Shown: in pieces, positions 10,398-21,353 of the stretch
Position numbering within the stretch: position 1 is the stretch's first letter
Layout of the letters: each line of letters begins with the position of its first letter
NCBI GenBank assembly: GCA_022414725.1
Contig: CM039462.1
Span: 120,768,750 to 120,832,749, forward strand
Reading direction: 5' to 3'
Length of the DNA: 64,000 bases
Origin: Microglena sp. YARC
Lineage: Eukaryota > Chlorophyta > Chlorophyceae > Chlamydomonadales > Chlamydomonadaceae
Notes under the pieces: generated by a model
The model's database searches: none
The model's input: only the letters and a program-made list of their open reading frames with translations
What the model was told of the DNA's origin: nothing
Position numbers and translations under genes: made by a program

Positions 10398-11397
10398 NNN
10401 NNNNNNNNNNNNNNNNNNNNNNNNNNNNNNNNNNNNNNNNNNNNNNNNNNNNNNNNNNNNNNNNNNNNNNNNNNNNNNNNNNNNNNNNNNNNNNNNNNNN
10501 NNNNNNNNNNNNNNNNNNNNNNNNNNNNNNNNNNNNNNNNNNNNNNNNNNNNNNNNNNNNNNNNNNNNNNNNNNNNNNNNNNNNNNNNNNNNNNNNNNNN
10601 NNNNNNNNNNNNNNNNNNNNNNNNNNNNNNNNNNNNNNNNNNNNNNNNNNNNNNNNNNNNNNNNNNNNNNNNNNNNNNNNNNNNNNNNNNNNNNNNNNNN
10701 NNNNNNNNNNNNNNNNNNNNNNNNNNNNNNNNNNNNNNNNNNNNNNNNNNNNNNNNNNNNNNNNNNNNNNNNNNNNNNNNNNNNNNNNNNNNNNNNNNNN
10801 NNNNNNNNNNNNNNNNNNNNNNNNNNNNNNNNNNNNNNNNNNNNNNNNNNNNNNNNNNNNNNNNNNNNNNNNNNNNNNNNNNNNNNNNNNNNNNNNNNNN
10901 NNNNNNNNNNNNNNNNNNNNNNNNNNNNNNNNNNNNNNNNNNNNNNNNNNNNNNNNNNNNNNNNNNNNNNNNNNNNNNNNNNNNNNNNNNNNNNNNNNNN
11001 NNNNNNNNNNNNNNNNNNNNNNNNNNNNNNNNNNNNNNNNNNNNNNNNNNNNNNNNNNNNNNNNNNNNNNNNNNNNNNNNNNNNNNNNNNNNNNNNNNNN
11101 NNNNNNNNNNNNNNNNNNNNNNNNNNNNNNNNNNNNNNNNNNNNNNNNNNNNNNNNNNNNNNNNNNNNNNNNNNNNNNNNNNNNNNNNNNNNNNNNNNNN
11201 NNNNNNNNNNNNNNNNNNNNNNNNNNNNNNNNNNNNNNNNNNNNNNNNNNNNNNNNNNNNNNNNNNNNNNNNNNNNNNNNNNNNNNNNNNNNNNNNNNNN
11301 NNNNNNNNNNNNNNNNNNNNNNNNNNNNNNNNNNNNNNNNNNNNNNNNNNNNNNNNNNNNNNNNNNNNNNNNNNNNNNNNNNNNNNNNNNNNNNNNN
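10398..11397. other. Assembly gap of exactly 1000 N
   Basis: All bases are N. A round 1000 indicates a scaffolding gap of unknown true size. The left flank is the beginning of a second SSB-like gene; the right flank has no recognisable gene, so the copy does not simply continue after the gap. Confidence 1.
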
Positions 11398-14250
11398 GGT
11401 GAGTCCACTCGCTGCCGCATGCACTTGTTGAGATCGCTTGTTGGCGCTTAGTACCACCGATATTGCATGTTCGGGACCCATGCACGATAGGCATCTTCGC
11501 GGCTAAAACATCCCGCTTCGCCAGAAGCTGATCTCGGACCAATGTGACTACCTCAGACACGACGTGGTCCTGTGCAGTGATAGATTACGCCGGCGCAACA
11601 CGGCGTTTCCCATGACAGCCGCCAGTCTCCTTGGGTGCCAACGAGCTGCTGCCAGTAACAGTCGACGGCCACGCAAGAACAGCGTTTGCCGGTCCACGGA
11701 CACCCCGCGGTCGACTCGCATACCCCCCATTGCGGGCGTCTAACTTCCTGCATAGCAATCAGCATTCCCCCAACTACGGCATAACCTTCCACCACAGTCC
11801 GCCGTCCACCGACAGCTGCAGGCCACTGCGTGCACGCGTTCGCAACATCGAGTCATCCGATATCGTGGTCCCGATACAAGCAATGAACCTCCCACTGCTC
11901 GTCCTAGGCAAATTCGGCCATACCGTTTAACGTTCAGTGGCGCATGACGGACGCGTTGGCGGACCTCGCTGATGTTTCCGCGTACGGATGCGCACTGTCG
12001 ACGTATTTCGGACGACTCTCGGCCGCACGACCAGTTTGCCAGCAGTAGTACCCGTACGGGGCGACGTGCACATATGTTGGTCGGGACCGCATACTCTTAT
12101 TGCGGCGCGAACGGAGTACGAATATATATTTGTCGGCGCAAGATTTTGTGGCGGGTCGCGTTGCTGAGGACACGCACCCAATCCAAAGCGTCTCTCCCCT
12201 TAATTTAACGCTTGCAATGGGTTGCGAGCACACAATCAAGCACAATGGATAAGCAGAAACGTATAAACATGACGGGTTTGGACTGGACATCAACGTTTTT
12301 TGAATTTTAAAGGTACATTAAAAATCAATGCTTCTGGGGGACTAACAAGACGTGGTCACTGCAGGTTATTCATATGCGTTTAGAGTCTTGTCTGCAGATA
12401 CATTGAATAGCAGCGCTCAAGGCGCTCCAGACGAAACTATCTTGCATATTGTCCTGATTGGAACGGCAGGATCGAGGTGGGAGGGTATCCGAGTCATAGT
12501 AGCGTGGTTAATTTTATCAATGTGGAGTTTTCGCGTCACATGCATAACGCTCTATCAGTTTCCCGAGAGGTTGATTTCTTAACAGGCATCGTGATCACCA
12601 CACTCTTATCGAGAGAACTTAACACATTGACGGTTTGCGTTTGACAACTATCAAACCGGAATCACTTTTCTTTGTTTATAGCTGTCGTCGAGCCGGCTTG
12701 TGTGAGGGCTCTCCAATCTCAAACAAACGAATTACGTTTTTTTTCACGTCAAGACAAGAGGTGCTTGTGGGTTATGCCATTGGAATAAGTAAGGGAACCC
12801 GCGCATGGCGTTTGACCTATTAGTTGTCGAATATCGTGATCCCTGTGCCACCGTTCCTCTTCACTGGCGCATCTGCAAACGGCTTGCTCTTAATCTCATC
12901 CACCCTAGTTTCGGTGACGACCAAGGACCTGTGAGGGGAGGGTTTTCAGAGCACCCTCAATACGGCTTGGGCTTCCCTACCACACCACCGCCTTTATTGG
13001 ATTACAGACACATAGGCCTGTCGATCATTCGCGTTCTTCTAACCCGAGCATCCTACGGCCACTATTCGCGTGTCCTGCTTTACGTGATTCCCGGCAACAC
13101 TATCTGGTCCGCGGTCGTGTGACATTGTCCTCCGCAACGATCGTGCGCCTGCCGAGCATACATCGTCACCGTCCATACCCCACGCATCGCCACCAACTTA
13201 ACTGATCCTTCTTTGTTAAAAACGTTCCACTCTAAACGTGATCGGCGTGTCCCCCTGACGTTAATGCATCTCTAGTCCAAGTCCTACTCGGACATCACCG
13301 TCAATCCTCGTGACGGGACCCTTGTTTTGTAAGCCTTCCCTGGCAACCACCGCCGTGCGGACTACCGAATCTGGTATTGGATCCTGGTAGATTTTTAGAT
13401 TTCTCGCAGATGCACGTCGTCCATTGAGAAGCCTAATCCTCCCACATTGCGTTGCTACTGTTTTGCATAAGGGAAGGGGAGGGGGGGGGGAGGGAGGGTT
13501 AGGAGGACAAACGCGATATGTTATTAATGAATATTGCCATCCCGTTAACAGTAAAGTGTGCGCAAACACTTAGACCCACGTCCTGGATGCTTTCCTTAAT
13601 ACTTGAGGTCCCTCCGACACCGTGTTCCTCCCGCTAGGAGGTCGCGCTTCGAAGAGCCGTCTCGTGCGCCACAGCATCTTGGCGAGCTTGTAACCGGTAT
13701 GCCTGAATCTCTCCGAGTTTCGGTCAATCTACGTTTCGGGACACTGGCGGGGGCGACTTGGGGTTTGTAAGTCTGGTCCTCCATTTGTTTGGTGCAAAAT
13801 TGCTTGCGCTTCCCCCCCCCTCCATGAGCACAGGTATAACGCTAAAAGAACACGCTACGATTTCGAATAGAAAACAGTAAAATAAGAACACTCTCAAATC
13901 CGAATCCGAATCTGTTTCCGATGCTACTGTACTTGTACGATCGCAGTTGCATGCCTTTCACATGTTGAAAAGGAACACGTTTTTTTCAATCAGGTCCCAA
14001 TTCAATTCAGGTCCCACCATTCAATCCAAAATCAATCAAAATGCGTGCGGGTTCCACTTAAACAAAAAAATATTCGGCTCTTACAATATTCACGACATGG
14101 CTGTAGCGTGAGCTCCCAGCGCTGCCGCTGTCAGCCATCATTGAGTAGTAGTATTTCGCGCGCCGCCCGCACATGGAAAAAAAGAGGCCATCCTAAATTT
14201 GGTGTTTTGCAACCCCACCCAATTGTAGAAGATAAGCAGCAGCGATCATA
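11398..14250. other. Gene-free stretch after the gap
   Basis: No open frame above about 120 codons stands out, and none of the translations shows a known motif or a biased composition typical of the coding parts of this window. A C/G-run cluster lies near 13480 and 13810, and T/A-rich text near 13980. It contrasts with the tightly packed genes elsewhere. It may be host flanking DNA, decayed viral DNA or assembly noise; I cannot decide. Confidence 0.5.
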
Positions 14251-14352
14251 GTTTCACCGCGTCTCGATGAAATGTTTTGGGCGAGGGGCGATCATGATGA
14301 TTGGGGAAGAAATGAGAGTTTGTGGCCCCAAAATCCTCGAACGACCACGAAT

Positions 14353-14733
14353 CTAGGAGAAACTCTGGAAAACGCCGGATTGGTCAATGTTGTACGGCGG
14401 GGCGAGGAAATTGGAGGAGGCCGTATTCACGATCATGTGTCCGACATACTTGGCGAGGAGGTAGCCGCCCCTTGTTTTTTCGACATAGGCGCTGTATGAT
14501 ATGTCTCCACGCCACCATTCAGATTTCATGTCGTACGTTAGGTGGACAGACACAACGTTTTTTCTTTTGCTGAATTTGTCGAGCTCCTCTGTACATAATC
14601 ATCGGTACCATGTTTGTTTTGGCTGGTCATGGCCGTAAAAATAGTATGGCTCGCGTAGAGAGACTGAAAGAACACCGTTCGATGTGGAATATTTCAGTTG
14701 AATATTTCTCCACACACACGTTTCTTTAGACAT
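14353..14733 (-). pseudogene. Small unknown gene with one in-frame stop
   Basis: The frame starts at ATG 14733 (MSKETCVWRNIQLKYSTS) and remains open for 44 codons. It then hits a TGA at 14599-14601 and continues in the same frame to a TAG at 14353, about 125 residues in all. Both halves look coding and of one composition (for example YYFYGHDQPKQTWYR before the stop and SEWWRGDISYSAYVEKTRGG after it). No membrane segment or known family is seen. A single point mutation would explain the break. Alternatively, the downstream part alone is translated from an internal ATG. Confidence 0.5.
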
Positions 14734-15263
14734 CATTAACATTTGTGAAATAGCATCCAACTTGGGACATCAAGACATTCCGCCGATGCTCAATGTCAGA
14801 TGCATCTCTATTATTAGGTTCTGGAATGCCAGAATCACGGCGTCCAGACACTTTTCGACTAGTGAGACGTAGTATTACCACCAACCTGTTTTCTATTCTT
14901 ACCCCCTTCGTATGCTTTTGAAGCCTCCAACAATCGAGCTTCCACCACACTTTGCGATTGACGCTTCGGTTATGCATTTAAACCCATTTGCGCTATCGAT
15001 TCCATCCTCCCCGCTAGATAACACAACAACAGGCGGACGGTTACGACCCGTTTCGGTACAGGAATAATTAGAAGAAGAAGGGGGGACACGCAACCCCCGC
15101 AACAACCTGGAAGTCAACAGAGTCATCTATCAAGAACCGCCGGCTGCTGCACTCTCGTGGGCAGCCATATGGAGAGAGAGATCCTGAGTAAGACGACGCC
15201 CAGAATACCAAGCGTCGACGCAGCCACCATGTACACAAACCGCACTACTAGTAACCCCATCAT
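14726..15263 (-). pseudogene. Possible decayed membrane protein gene
   Basis: From a double ATG at 15258-15263 a short hydrophobic peptide is read (VRFVYMVAASTLGILGVVLL), ending after 46 residues. Two further minus-strand frames (15126-14899 and 14977-14726) follow and overlap. The pieces fit a single gene with one N-terminal membrane segment interrupted by frameshifts, but without a relative to compare this remains a guess. Confidence 0.25.
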
Positions 15264-15354
15264 ATGGATCTTTTAATTATGAAGGGATGTCTTTGCTTCT
15301 ATTCTTCTTATGCTTCTTATGATCAGTATTAGGATGTTTGCGATGTAGGTTCGA

Positions 15355-15432
15355 ATTAGGATTAGGATTAGGATTAGGATTAGGATTAGGATTAGGATTA
15401 GGATTAGGATTAGGATTAGGATTAGGATTAGG
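15355..15432 (+). repeat. Perfect (TTAGGA)n hexamer array
   Basis: Thirteen uninterrupted copies of ATTAGG, followed by degenerate variants (GGAATTAGGATTTAG, ATTAGGATTGG) to about 15510. The unit differs by one base from the TTAGGG telomere repeat. It lies just downstream of the gene at 15555-16340 (minus strand), whose C-terminal Arg/Thr repeats come from related simple sequence. A simple slippage origin is the default reading. Confidence 0.9.
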
Positions 15433-15554
15433 AATTAGGATTTAGATTAGATTAGGATTGGTTTCGAGTTAGGTTCGTATTGGGATCAGTATTAGGATTA
15501 GGATTAGGAATGGTTGCGAGGGTTCCTAGGATTCTGGGTTGTGGCGTCTTGTAT

Positions 15555-16340
15555 CTAAGAGTTTCTTTTTGTTTGTGTCGATATTTTTGTCAGATTTCGG
15601 TTCCGAGTCCGAGTCTGAGTCCGAGTCCGAGTCCGATTCGGGTACGGCTTGTTTTTTTTTGTGTTCAACAGGTCAGACGTAGTATCAACCGTATCAATGA
15701 GTGTTGCAACAGTCCCCCCCTTCGTACCTTTTCCATGTTCAATTCTCTCGACAGCGTTGTTGATGTCATCTTCGCACTTCAGTTTGGAGTATTTAGATAT
15801 TTCATCAGACGTTGCACGACGATTGAACACGCGCCAAAAGGCATTCATTGTGCACATCCGCTTGGCATAAACGTCAGACGAATCAAAGTTAGTGTCCGAA
15901 CCAGATTCCGAACCAGAGTCTGAACCAGAGTCTGAACCAGAGTATGAACCAGAGTATGAACTAGAGTGTGAACCAGAACCAGAACCAGAACTATCGATAT
16001 CGCAACTATCGTCAACCTTAGTTGTCTCCTTCGTTCTCGTCTTCTCCTTCACCTTATCCGTTCCATTGGCATCGGCATTGACTTCTTTTTTGGTTTGATT
16101 GTTTTTTTTTTTTCGTGTTCGTGCCTCGCATTCCCCTGCATCACTCCAATCGTCTCTGCAGGCGTCATCATTATCTTCGATGCATTCGTCATTCGAACGA
16201 GTTTCGTCACCCTCGCTGAACGTCTCGCAACTCTTGGTCTTTCGCTTGCGCCACCAAAATAGAAGTCCGATGTACACGGCATGATGAGGAACACGAGGGC
16301 GTAGACCTTCCATCGCCCCGATCACCTCATCTTTCACCAT
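15555..16340 (-). CDS. Membrane-anchored Ser/Gly/Asp repeat protein
   Basis: 261 residues from ATG 16340. A short hydrophobic segment near residues 18-30 (HHAVYIGLLFWW) is followed by a basic stretch RKRKTK, as in a single-pass protein. A charged region with a Lys/Asn/Asp-rich tract comes next. Then comes an extended low-complexity SGSGSGS and [11 protein letters not shown] tract (about residues 118-150), and a more globular piece (MNAFWRVFNRRATSDEISKYS). The C-terminal end is an RTRTRTQTRTRN tract, probably from recently expanded simple repeat DNA. No family recognised. Upstream of the start, 16341-16500 has T-runs but no other gene. Confidence 0.6.
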   Translation of the reverse strand: MVKDEVIGAMEGLRPRVPHHAVYIGLLFWWRKRKTKSCETFSEGDETRSNDECIEDNDDACRDDWSDAGECEARTRKKKNNQTKKEVNADANGTDKVKEKTRTKETTKVDDSCDIDSSGSGSGSHSSSYSGSYSGSDSGSDSGSESGSDTNFDSSDVYAKRMCTMNAFWRVFNRRATSDEISKYSKLKCEDDINNAVERIEHGKGTKGGTVATLIDTVDTTSDLLNTKKNKPYPNRTRTRTQTRTRNRNLTKISTQTKRNS

Positions 16341-16500
16341 TGGTTAGCAGCAACTCTGGGAGAAACGTTTCCCACTGCGAGGAACCATTGAATGATGCTT
16401 GATTACCAGACATATTGTCGTTCTCTTCTGAGAGCAGTATAAAGAATCAGTATTTTTTTTTGCAGTTTTTTTTTGCGAATGCGTTGGACTCGAATGCGCA

Positions 16501-17789
16501 TCAAGGAGTCATTGCATTTAATCGCAAAGCTAGGTCCGCTAGATTGGGGATGCTCTTGTGTTCGTTGTATGGGTACCATGTTGTTCGTATGGCAGGGAAC
16601 AAACGCTCCACCCTAGTCAGTGCGTCGTTTGACATGCGCATCACAGGGTATGCGCCGATCTGCAGCACCTTGCACTCGCCCCGACACTGCAGTCCATAGG
16701 ACGCCATGATGATACAGAGAGGTCGTGAAGGTCACCACAACTAACGAGCTATCGCGCACGCGATCAACCTCAAACGGGGCGGCTGGCAGATTAGCAATGT
16801 TGACATTCACGGAACCCGACGTTGACGGTCAGGACGACGCTGTCTGTCAAACGCACCTGAGCGTTCAAGGTGGTGCGCGTGATGAAGGCGGTAACCACGT
16901 TTGTGTATTTGAGAGACTCGACAGGAGCGTCCTGCACAAAGTTGAGGTAATACATGACCTTGGGAATGTTAACACGCTTCGAGCCGTACGTGACAGCCGT
17001 CGTTCGCATATTCCTAAGGACGGCGCCAATGTCCACGAAATCCCCGGGATTGCCACCTATAATGCGGGTGTCGGACACTGCCTCGAATACTACAGGGATG
17101 TTGTTTTGGGAAACACTATTCGGATCATGGGAGTCGTACATGCTTACGTGCGACGTGCGCATGGGAGCACCACCCCGGGCCCCGGACGAAGATGGGGCGC
17201 AAGAGGAAAAACAACTTTGTGGAAAAGGCGCGCAGGTCCAAAAGCACAGTGTACGTAGGAATAGATGCGTCCAAAACAAGAGTCTCCAATGTCAAACACG
17301 TCTTTGCAAACTCGTACTCGCCTAGAAGCACACGCACGCGCGCGTCCATGTTGTTGCGCAGGTCTCGACTCACGTTAGGAGACATCATTGTAGAACACTC
17401 GTATCGAGGGTCTGTGAAGTGCGTCCGCACGTCAATTACCGTAACATCCTCCAATTTTAATTCGGAAGGACAGTTAGCAACCTTCTTCACGGAATCAAGG
17501 GAAAAATTACACACGATGTCCCCATCCGACGGACGGAAGTACACCGAGTTTTTGGGGAAAGAGCTACCGTCAGAGTAAAAAAACGAATCCCTGACTCGTT
17601 ATACGCATTACTCTTATCGCTCTTGAGCTTGGTCATCACGTCATTGCTCAGATACATCTCAACATCACGATTGCCACGACCACGAATATCAACAACTGAA
17701 GGAATGATGGCCGCCACCAAACAAATAAAAATCAAAATTGATAGAGAAGTAACGTTAACACCTGCAGACGGAGACGACACCAATGCCAT
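16501..17789 (-). pseudogene. Membrane-anchored unknown protein, several frameshifts
   Basis: Four minus-strand pieces in changing frames line up as one gene of about 430 codons: 17789 to about 17580, 17544 to about 17215, about 17180 to 16800, and 16800 to 16501. The first piece starts MALVSSPSAGV and has a transmembrane helix (SILIFICLVAAIIPSVV). The next has the sensible text VANCPSELKLEDVTVIDVRT, the third VFEAVSDTRIIGGNPGDFVD, and the last ends with a Cys-rich segment LQCRGECKVLQIGAYP. Breaks fall near short homopolymers. I do not recognise the family; an N-terminal anchor and beta-rich ectodomain suggest a virion membrane protein. Confidence 0.55.
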
Positions 17790-17965
17790 GTTAAACGTTT
17801 GTAATAAAGTTGTTGTTATTAAATAAAGTAGGAACACACTTTTCAATATCAAATGTTGTTCTGCTGGTGTGAAGTATCGCCATTCAGAGGGCAACGGTGA
17901 CGGGTTGAGCACAGCAACAAATTACGCGCTCGTTTGAAGAGTTTTTTCAGAATGTATGTAATGCC

Positions 17966-18868
17966 TCATCCGAGGATCTCTTCCAAACACTGACGTTCCA
18001 CCTTCGCACGCATTCGATAGGAATGCTCTTCATCGATACGTATCAACTCCTCATTGTCAACTTCCTCTATAGCGTCTTCTTCCTTGTCAGATGAAGGATG
18101 AGGAGACACGGACATCGCATAATCATCAACATGATGATTGCAGTCCTCATCGAAATCACACATCCACCAACATGGCCGGTGAGGGGTACGTGAAGAATCA
18201 TCATCATCATCATCATCATCATCACCATCATCATCACCAGAAACATCGTCACCTAATTCCACATCTTCATTTACTTCCACATCATCATCTACTTCCACCT
18301 CGTCATATACGTCAACCTCGTCATCTACGTCAACCTCGTCATATACTTCAACCTCGTCATCTACTTCAACATCTTCATTTACTTCATCTACTTCCATATC
18401 GTTATCTAGTTCCACATCTTCATTTACACAATTCTCGGATGCTTCGGATATCATAGACATATGTTTCTGCAGAGTCGTCGTCGTATGTATGTTTTGCAGA
18501 AATGCCATTATTTCTTGACTTAGGATCTTCCGATTCTCTGCCGCATCGACCGGGCTCAATCCTTCACCGTCGTAGAGGACATGTGGTCTTGTGTACACGA
18601 TTCTTGCTACGTGATTGCAAACATCCAACAACACATCGCGGTCTGTGTCGGTGTAGTTCGACCCAGTAGTGTCATCATCACTCAAAAAATGTTTGAAACC
18701 GGACTGGACTGTGTACGCAAGATTTTTCTGGAAAAAACCGAGGACATGGCGCTCATCAGCATACCGCACAGCATCATCTTTGGCACGGTCCATCAGGGAT
18801 GAGAAGATACGCATACAACACGTTTTTTTCTCGTAAGAGGCGGAGTTCCTTACATAGTCGCAAATCAT
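17966..18868 (-). CDS. Acidic repeat protein, copy 2
   Basis: 300 residues from ATG 18868 (MICDYVRNSASYEKK). It is nearly identical to the protein at 978-1925 outside the repeat tract. Here the acidic tract is shorter and mixes V-E-V-D-D-E with Y-D-E-V-D-V units, and a run of nine Asp (DDDDDDDDD) precedes SSRTPHRPC. The differences lie mostly in repeat length, as expected from slippage, while the flanking globular parts are preserved. That suggests the gene was functional after duplication. Function unknown. Confidence 0.75.
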   Translation of the reverse strand: MICDYVRNSASYEKKTCCMRIFSSLMDRAKDDAVRYADERHVLGFFQKNLAYTVQSGFKHFLSDDDTTGSNYTDTDRDVLLDVCNHVARIVYTRPHVLYDGEGLSPVDAAENRKILSQEIMAFLQNIHTTTTLQKHMSMISEASENCVNEDVELDNDMEVDEVNEDVEVDDEVEVYDEVDVDDEVDVYDEVEVDDDVEVNEDVELGDDVSGDDDGDDDDDDDDDSSRTPHRPCWWMCDFDEDCNHHVDDYAMSVSPHPSSDKEEDAIEEVDNEELIRIDEEHSYRMRAKVERQCLEEILG

Positions 18869-18955
18869 AATGGATTGGGAGGGGTGGGGCAAAGAGGACG
18901 TCGGGAGATTTACACCCTCTGAAATAAAATGGATTTGTGAAAGAACGCACTTGTA

Positions 18956-19150
18956 TTACAAAACAAACATCATATCTACAGTTGTTAGCATGACAGTCCG
19001 GCAACATATGCGCTTGATGCCCAATGTATCAAGAATTTTCCCACGCTCCTCGTCCGTCAAGGTCTTGTCCTCGTCAACCATACGTGTGTAAGCACGCCAC
19101 TTGTCTGCAACGACCTTGCCACATGTGAAGCAACGAACTGGGACGATCAT
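18956..19150 (-). CDS. RPB10: RNA polymerase subunit RPB10, copy 2
   Basis: 64 residues from the ATG at 19150, chosen because it gives the family start [12 protein letters not shown]; an in-frame ATG 24 bases upstream is not shared with copy 1. Zinc ligands Cys7, Cys10, Cys49 and Cys50 are all kept. It differs from copy 1 by one residue in the part I compared (TDEERG against TDKERG). Both copies being intact is notable, because genes around them are broken. Confidence 0.95.
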   Translation of the reverse strand: MIVPVRCFTCGKVVADKWRAYTRMVDEDKTLTDEERGKILDTLGIKRICCRTVMLTTVDMMFVL

Positions 19151-19201
19151 CTTAAAGTTATAGTAATCAATCATTAATCCCCATTCCTTTACACTTTTTT
19201 T

Positions 19202-19660
19202 ATGTCCTCAATACAAGAAGAGTCCGTAACAATGAGTCGATCCATCGACGACTACCAATACAAGAACAAGCAACCCAGTGTCCTGTTGGGGCCAGATTCT
19301 TGCGCACTTTCCGCAAAGTACTCCGAGATCCCGCCACGCGCCTTAAACGGCGGTCTGTACACCGGCAAACCGTTCATCAAAGGAGCCCCGTGGGCAAACA
19401 AGCCAGTGCGCCCGGAGACAGTCAACATGATCTACAATAGCCTACAGAGCATGCACGTACCCCCCGAGGAGGCGATATACCTTTTCCCAGGCGGGGGCAT
19501 CCGTCCAGGGAACAATGTTCCAGAACTCCCTGTAGAGTACATCAACACATTGCGCAACTCTGACACCAATTCCATGTGCATCCCCACCGGAGTCTCCAAA
19601 CAACATATGCACACAATGAATACACCGCCCTTTAGTAGTCACAAGTACATCCAATACTGA
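19202..19660 (+). CDS. Small conserved unknown protein, copy 2 (likely full length)
   Basis: 152 residues from ATG 19202. It matches the gene at 2252-2692, lacking two residues near position 20. It retains the C-terminus [20 protein letters not shown], which copy 1 has lost by a frameshift, so this is probably the ancestral form. It is divergent from RPB10, with a short T-rich intergenic tract. The 3' end overlaps the convergent gene at 19632 by 29 bases. No motif recognised. Confidence 0.75.
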   Translation: MSSIQEESVTMSRSIDDYQYKNKQPSVLLGPDSCALSAKYSEIPPRALNGGLYTGKPFIKGAPWANKPVRPETVNMIYNSLQSMHVPPEEAIYLFPGGGIRPGNNVPELPVEYINTLRNSDTNSMCIPTGVSKQHMHTMNTPPFSSHKYIQY

Positions 19661-20159
19661 ACTCGCCAAGGAGGTCAGACATGTCGTTCACGTCCACGAC
19701 TCCGCAAGCCTTTTCAAAGAATCTCTGGAACACCACGAAGCGCTCCTGAGTTCTCGTATTACACGAGTGCTTAGCAATCTCCTCCACCAGCTCCAACACG
19801 CCTCTGAAAAAGTTGTCGAATGTGGGGAACACCACCATGTCCTCATCGGGAAGGTACGTTCCACCACCGCTCTCAAGGCAATGCCATGAGATGGCCGTCT
19901 TGTCAAAGTTATCCTCCATCAAGGACGACATGGACAGGCCGTATTGCGCGTGCGGATGAGCGCCGAACACAGACGATATGTGAATGAACACCGGAGTCCT
20001 GCATATGTCGTCGTACGTCTGAAGCTTGCACACGGCTTCAACCAAATCCCAAAGGATGTCGCCAAAAAGAACAACGACCTCGGAACTACCATCCGCTGTA
20101 TGAATGGTCGATATGGTACACGATGATGGAAACGCAACTTGGTATGAAGAAACGCTCAT
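19632..20159 (-). CDS. Unknown protein, copy 2
   Basis: 175 residues from ATG 20159 (MSVSSYQVAFPSSC). It is the counterpart of 2689-3228, with a four-residue deletion near residue 12 and scattered substitutions (for example VVVLFGDILWDLVEAVC). The protein is intact, with no membrane segment and no known motif. Convergent with the preceding gene. Confidence 0.7.
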   Translation of the reverse strand: MSVSSYQVAFPSSCTISTIHTADGSSEVVVLFGDILWDLVEAVCKLQTYDDICRTPVFIHISSVFGAHPHAQYGLSMSSLMEDNFDKTAISWHCLESGGGTYLPDEDMVVFPTFDNFFRGVLELVEEIAKHSCNTRTQERFVVFQRFFEKACGVVDVNDMSDLLGEFSIGCTCDY

Positions 20160-20209
20160 TATAAGTGATGATGATGAACTGAAGACACTTTTCCAATGCA
20201 GATAACGCT

Positions 20210-20412
20210 TTAAACTAAAAAGTTAAACAACAGTGACCGGATTTTGTTATTTCGGGGTTGTTGAATTTTGCATGGGTGTTTGTTCTTTAGATTTTTTTTC
20301 TTTATAATTTTGTTCTTCAGAATTTTGTATGGGTTTTTCTTTAGAATGTTGCAAATCATTATTAGGGGGTGCTGTTCCCGCCAATTTCTCCGGGACAATC
20401 AGTGGAGGAGTC
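20210..20412 (-). pseudogene. Deletion junction with a Gln/Lys-rich tail remnant
   Basis: Minus-strand text such as [13 protein letters not shown] resembles the low-complexity tail of the membrane protein at 3342-3995, but the anchor and middle are missing. From about 20390 the sequence switches to a piece like the repeat units of the gene at 48-50 kb, and from 20413 it continues inside the BTB gene (matching 4928). It records one or more rearrangements in copy 2. Confidence 0.5.
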
Positions 20413-21353
20413 TACGATCTGCACTCGCCGAAGAGGAAGAATACTACGACGGACCAGCACAATGCATCCTAGGAGTGGACTTCAAGAGCGTCGCCGCAAC
20501 AGGAACATCGGGCTTCGTGGTCATCGCTCCAAGTAAAGGAAAAAAATGGATCCGTCCCCTCTCCTATGCACGCATCCTGCATCCATGCGATAACACAATC
20601 GAACACTGCAAAAAACTGAAGAACGCGCTCGTGCACATCCCTGACGAGATCCTGAAATACGTGGCGATATCGTCCAAGGAGAAGATGAAGGCGGCAGAAG
20701 AGGCGATCAACAAGAAATCAACAACCTTCGTCACGCTGCAATTCCACAACGGAGAAACGTTCAAGATTCCTTCCAACAGTAAGGTGCTCCGCCTATTCTC
20801 CTACTTCGAGCCCCTGCTGGATGATCAGCTTGACATGTGCTACAGTCCAGCTACTCTAAATGGACCTGACCACATTCCTGACTCCGAACCTGAATCGGAA
20901 CCCACTCCTGACTCCGAACCTGAATCGGAACCCATTCCTGACTCCGAACCTGAATCGGAACCCATTCCTGACTCTGAACCTGAATCGGAACCCATTCCTG
21001 ACTCCGAACCTGAATCGGAACCTGAATCAGAACCCATTCCTGACTTTGAACCTGAATCGGAACCTGAATCGGAACCCAATCCCGTTCCGGCTCCATGTAC
21101 ACGCACCAGCTTCATCTACATCTACAATGCTGTGTCAAAGACTGCCAATACACACTCGCGATCAGACATCATGTTCATGTTCAACCATTTCATTCTGAAT
21201 GACGACGACAAGTTCATTATGAATAATGGCGGAGCATGTCAGTGTGGACGGTTGCATGATGGACAATTGTTTCCGTCGCTTGTGCGTGGAGGCCGACATG
21301 CTCGGTTTGCGCCAGGACAGGTTGCAACGGCTCCTCGAAGCTGTCAATGCTAG
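20268..21353 (+). pseudogene. BTB/Skp1-like half of the BTB-nucleotidyltransferase gene, copy 2
   Basis: The frame is open from 20268, but the first 48 residues (a Phe/Ile-rich run) come from the deletion junction and are not viral BTB sequence. From about 20413 it matches copy 1: [17 protein letters not shown], the Skp1/BTB-like strand pair [18 protein letters not shown], and a linker of [10 protein letters not shown] units that is much longer than in copy 1 (tandem 24- to 30-base repeats at 20878-21080). At about 21223 an insertion shifts the frame, so the last 43 residues are out of register. The rest of the gene continues in the next frame at 21226. Confidence 0.65.

Noticed and set aside
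10306..11560. Open frames of 350-390 codons on both strands across the N run
   Set aside because: They consist of X residues from the 1000-N gap; only the edges are real sequence.
16725..17258. 177-codon plus-strand frame
   Set aside because: Opposite the fragmented membrane protein gene, whose minus-strand text is more protein-like.
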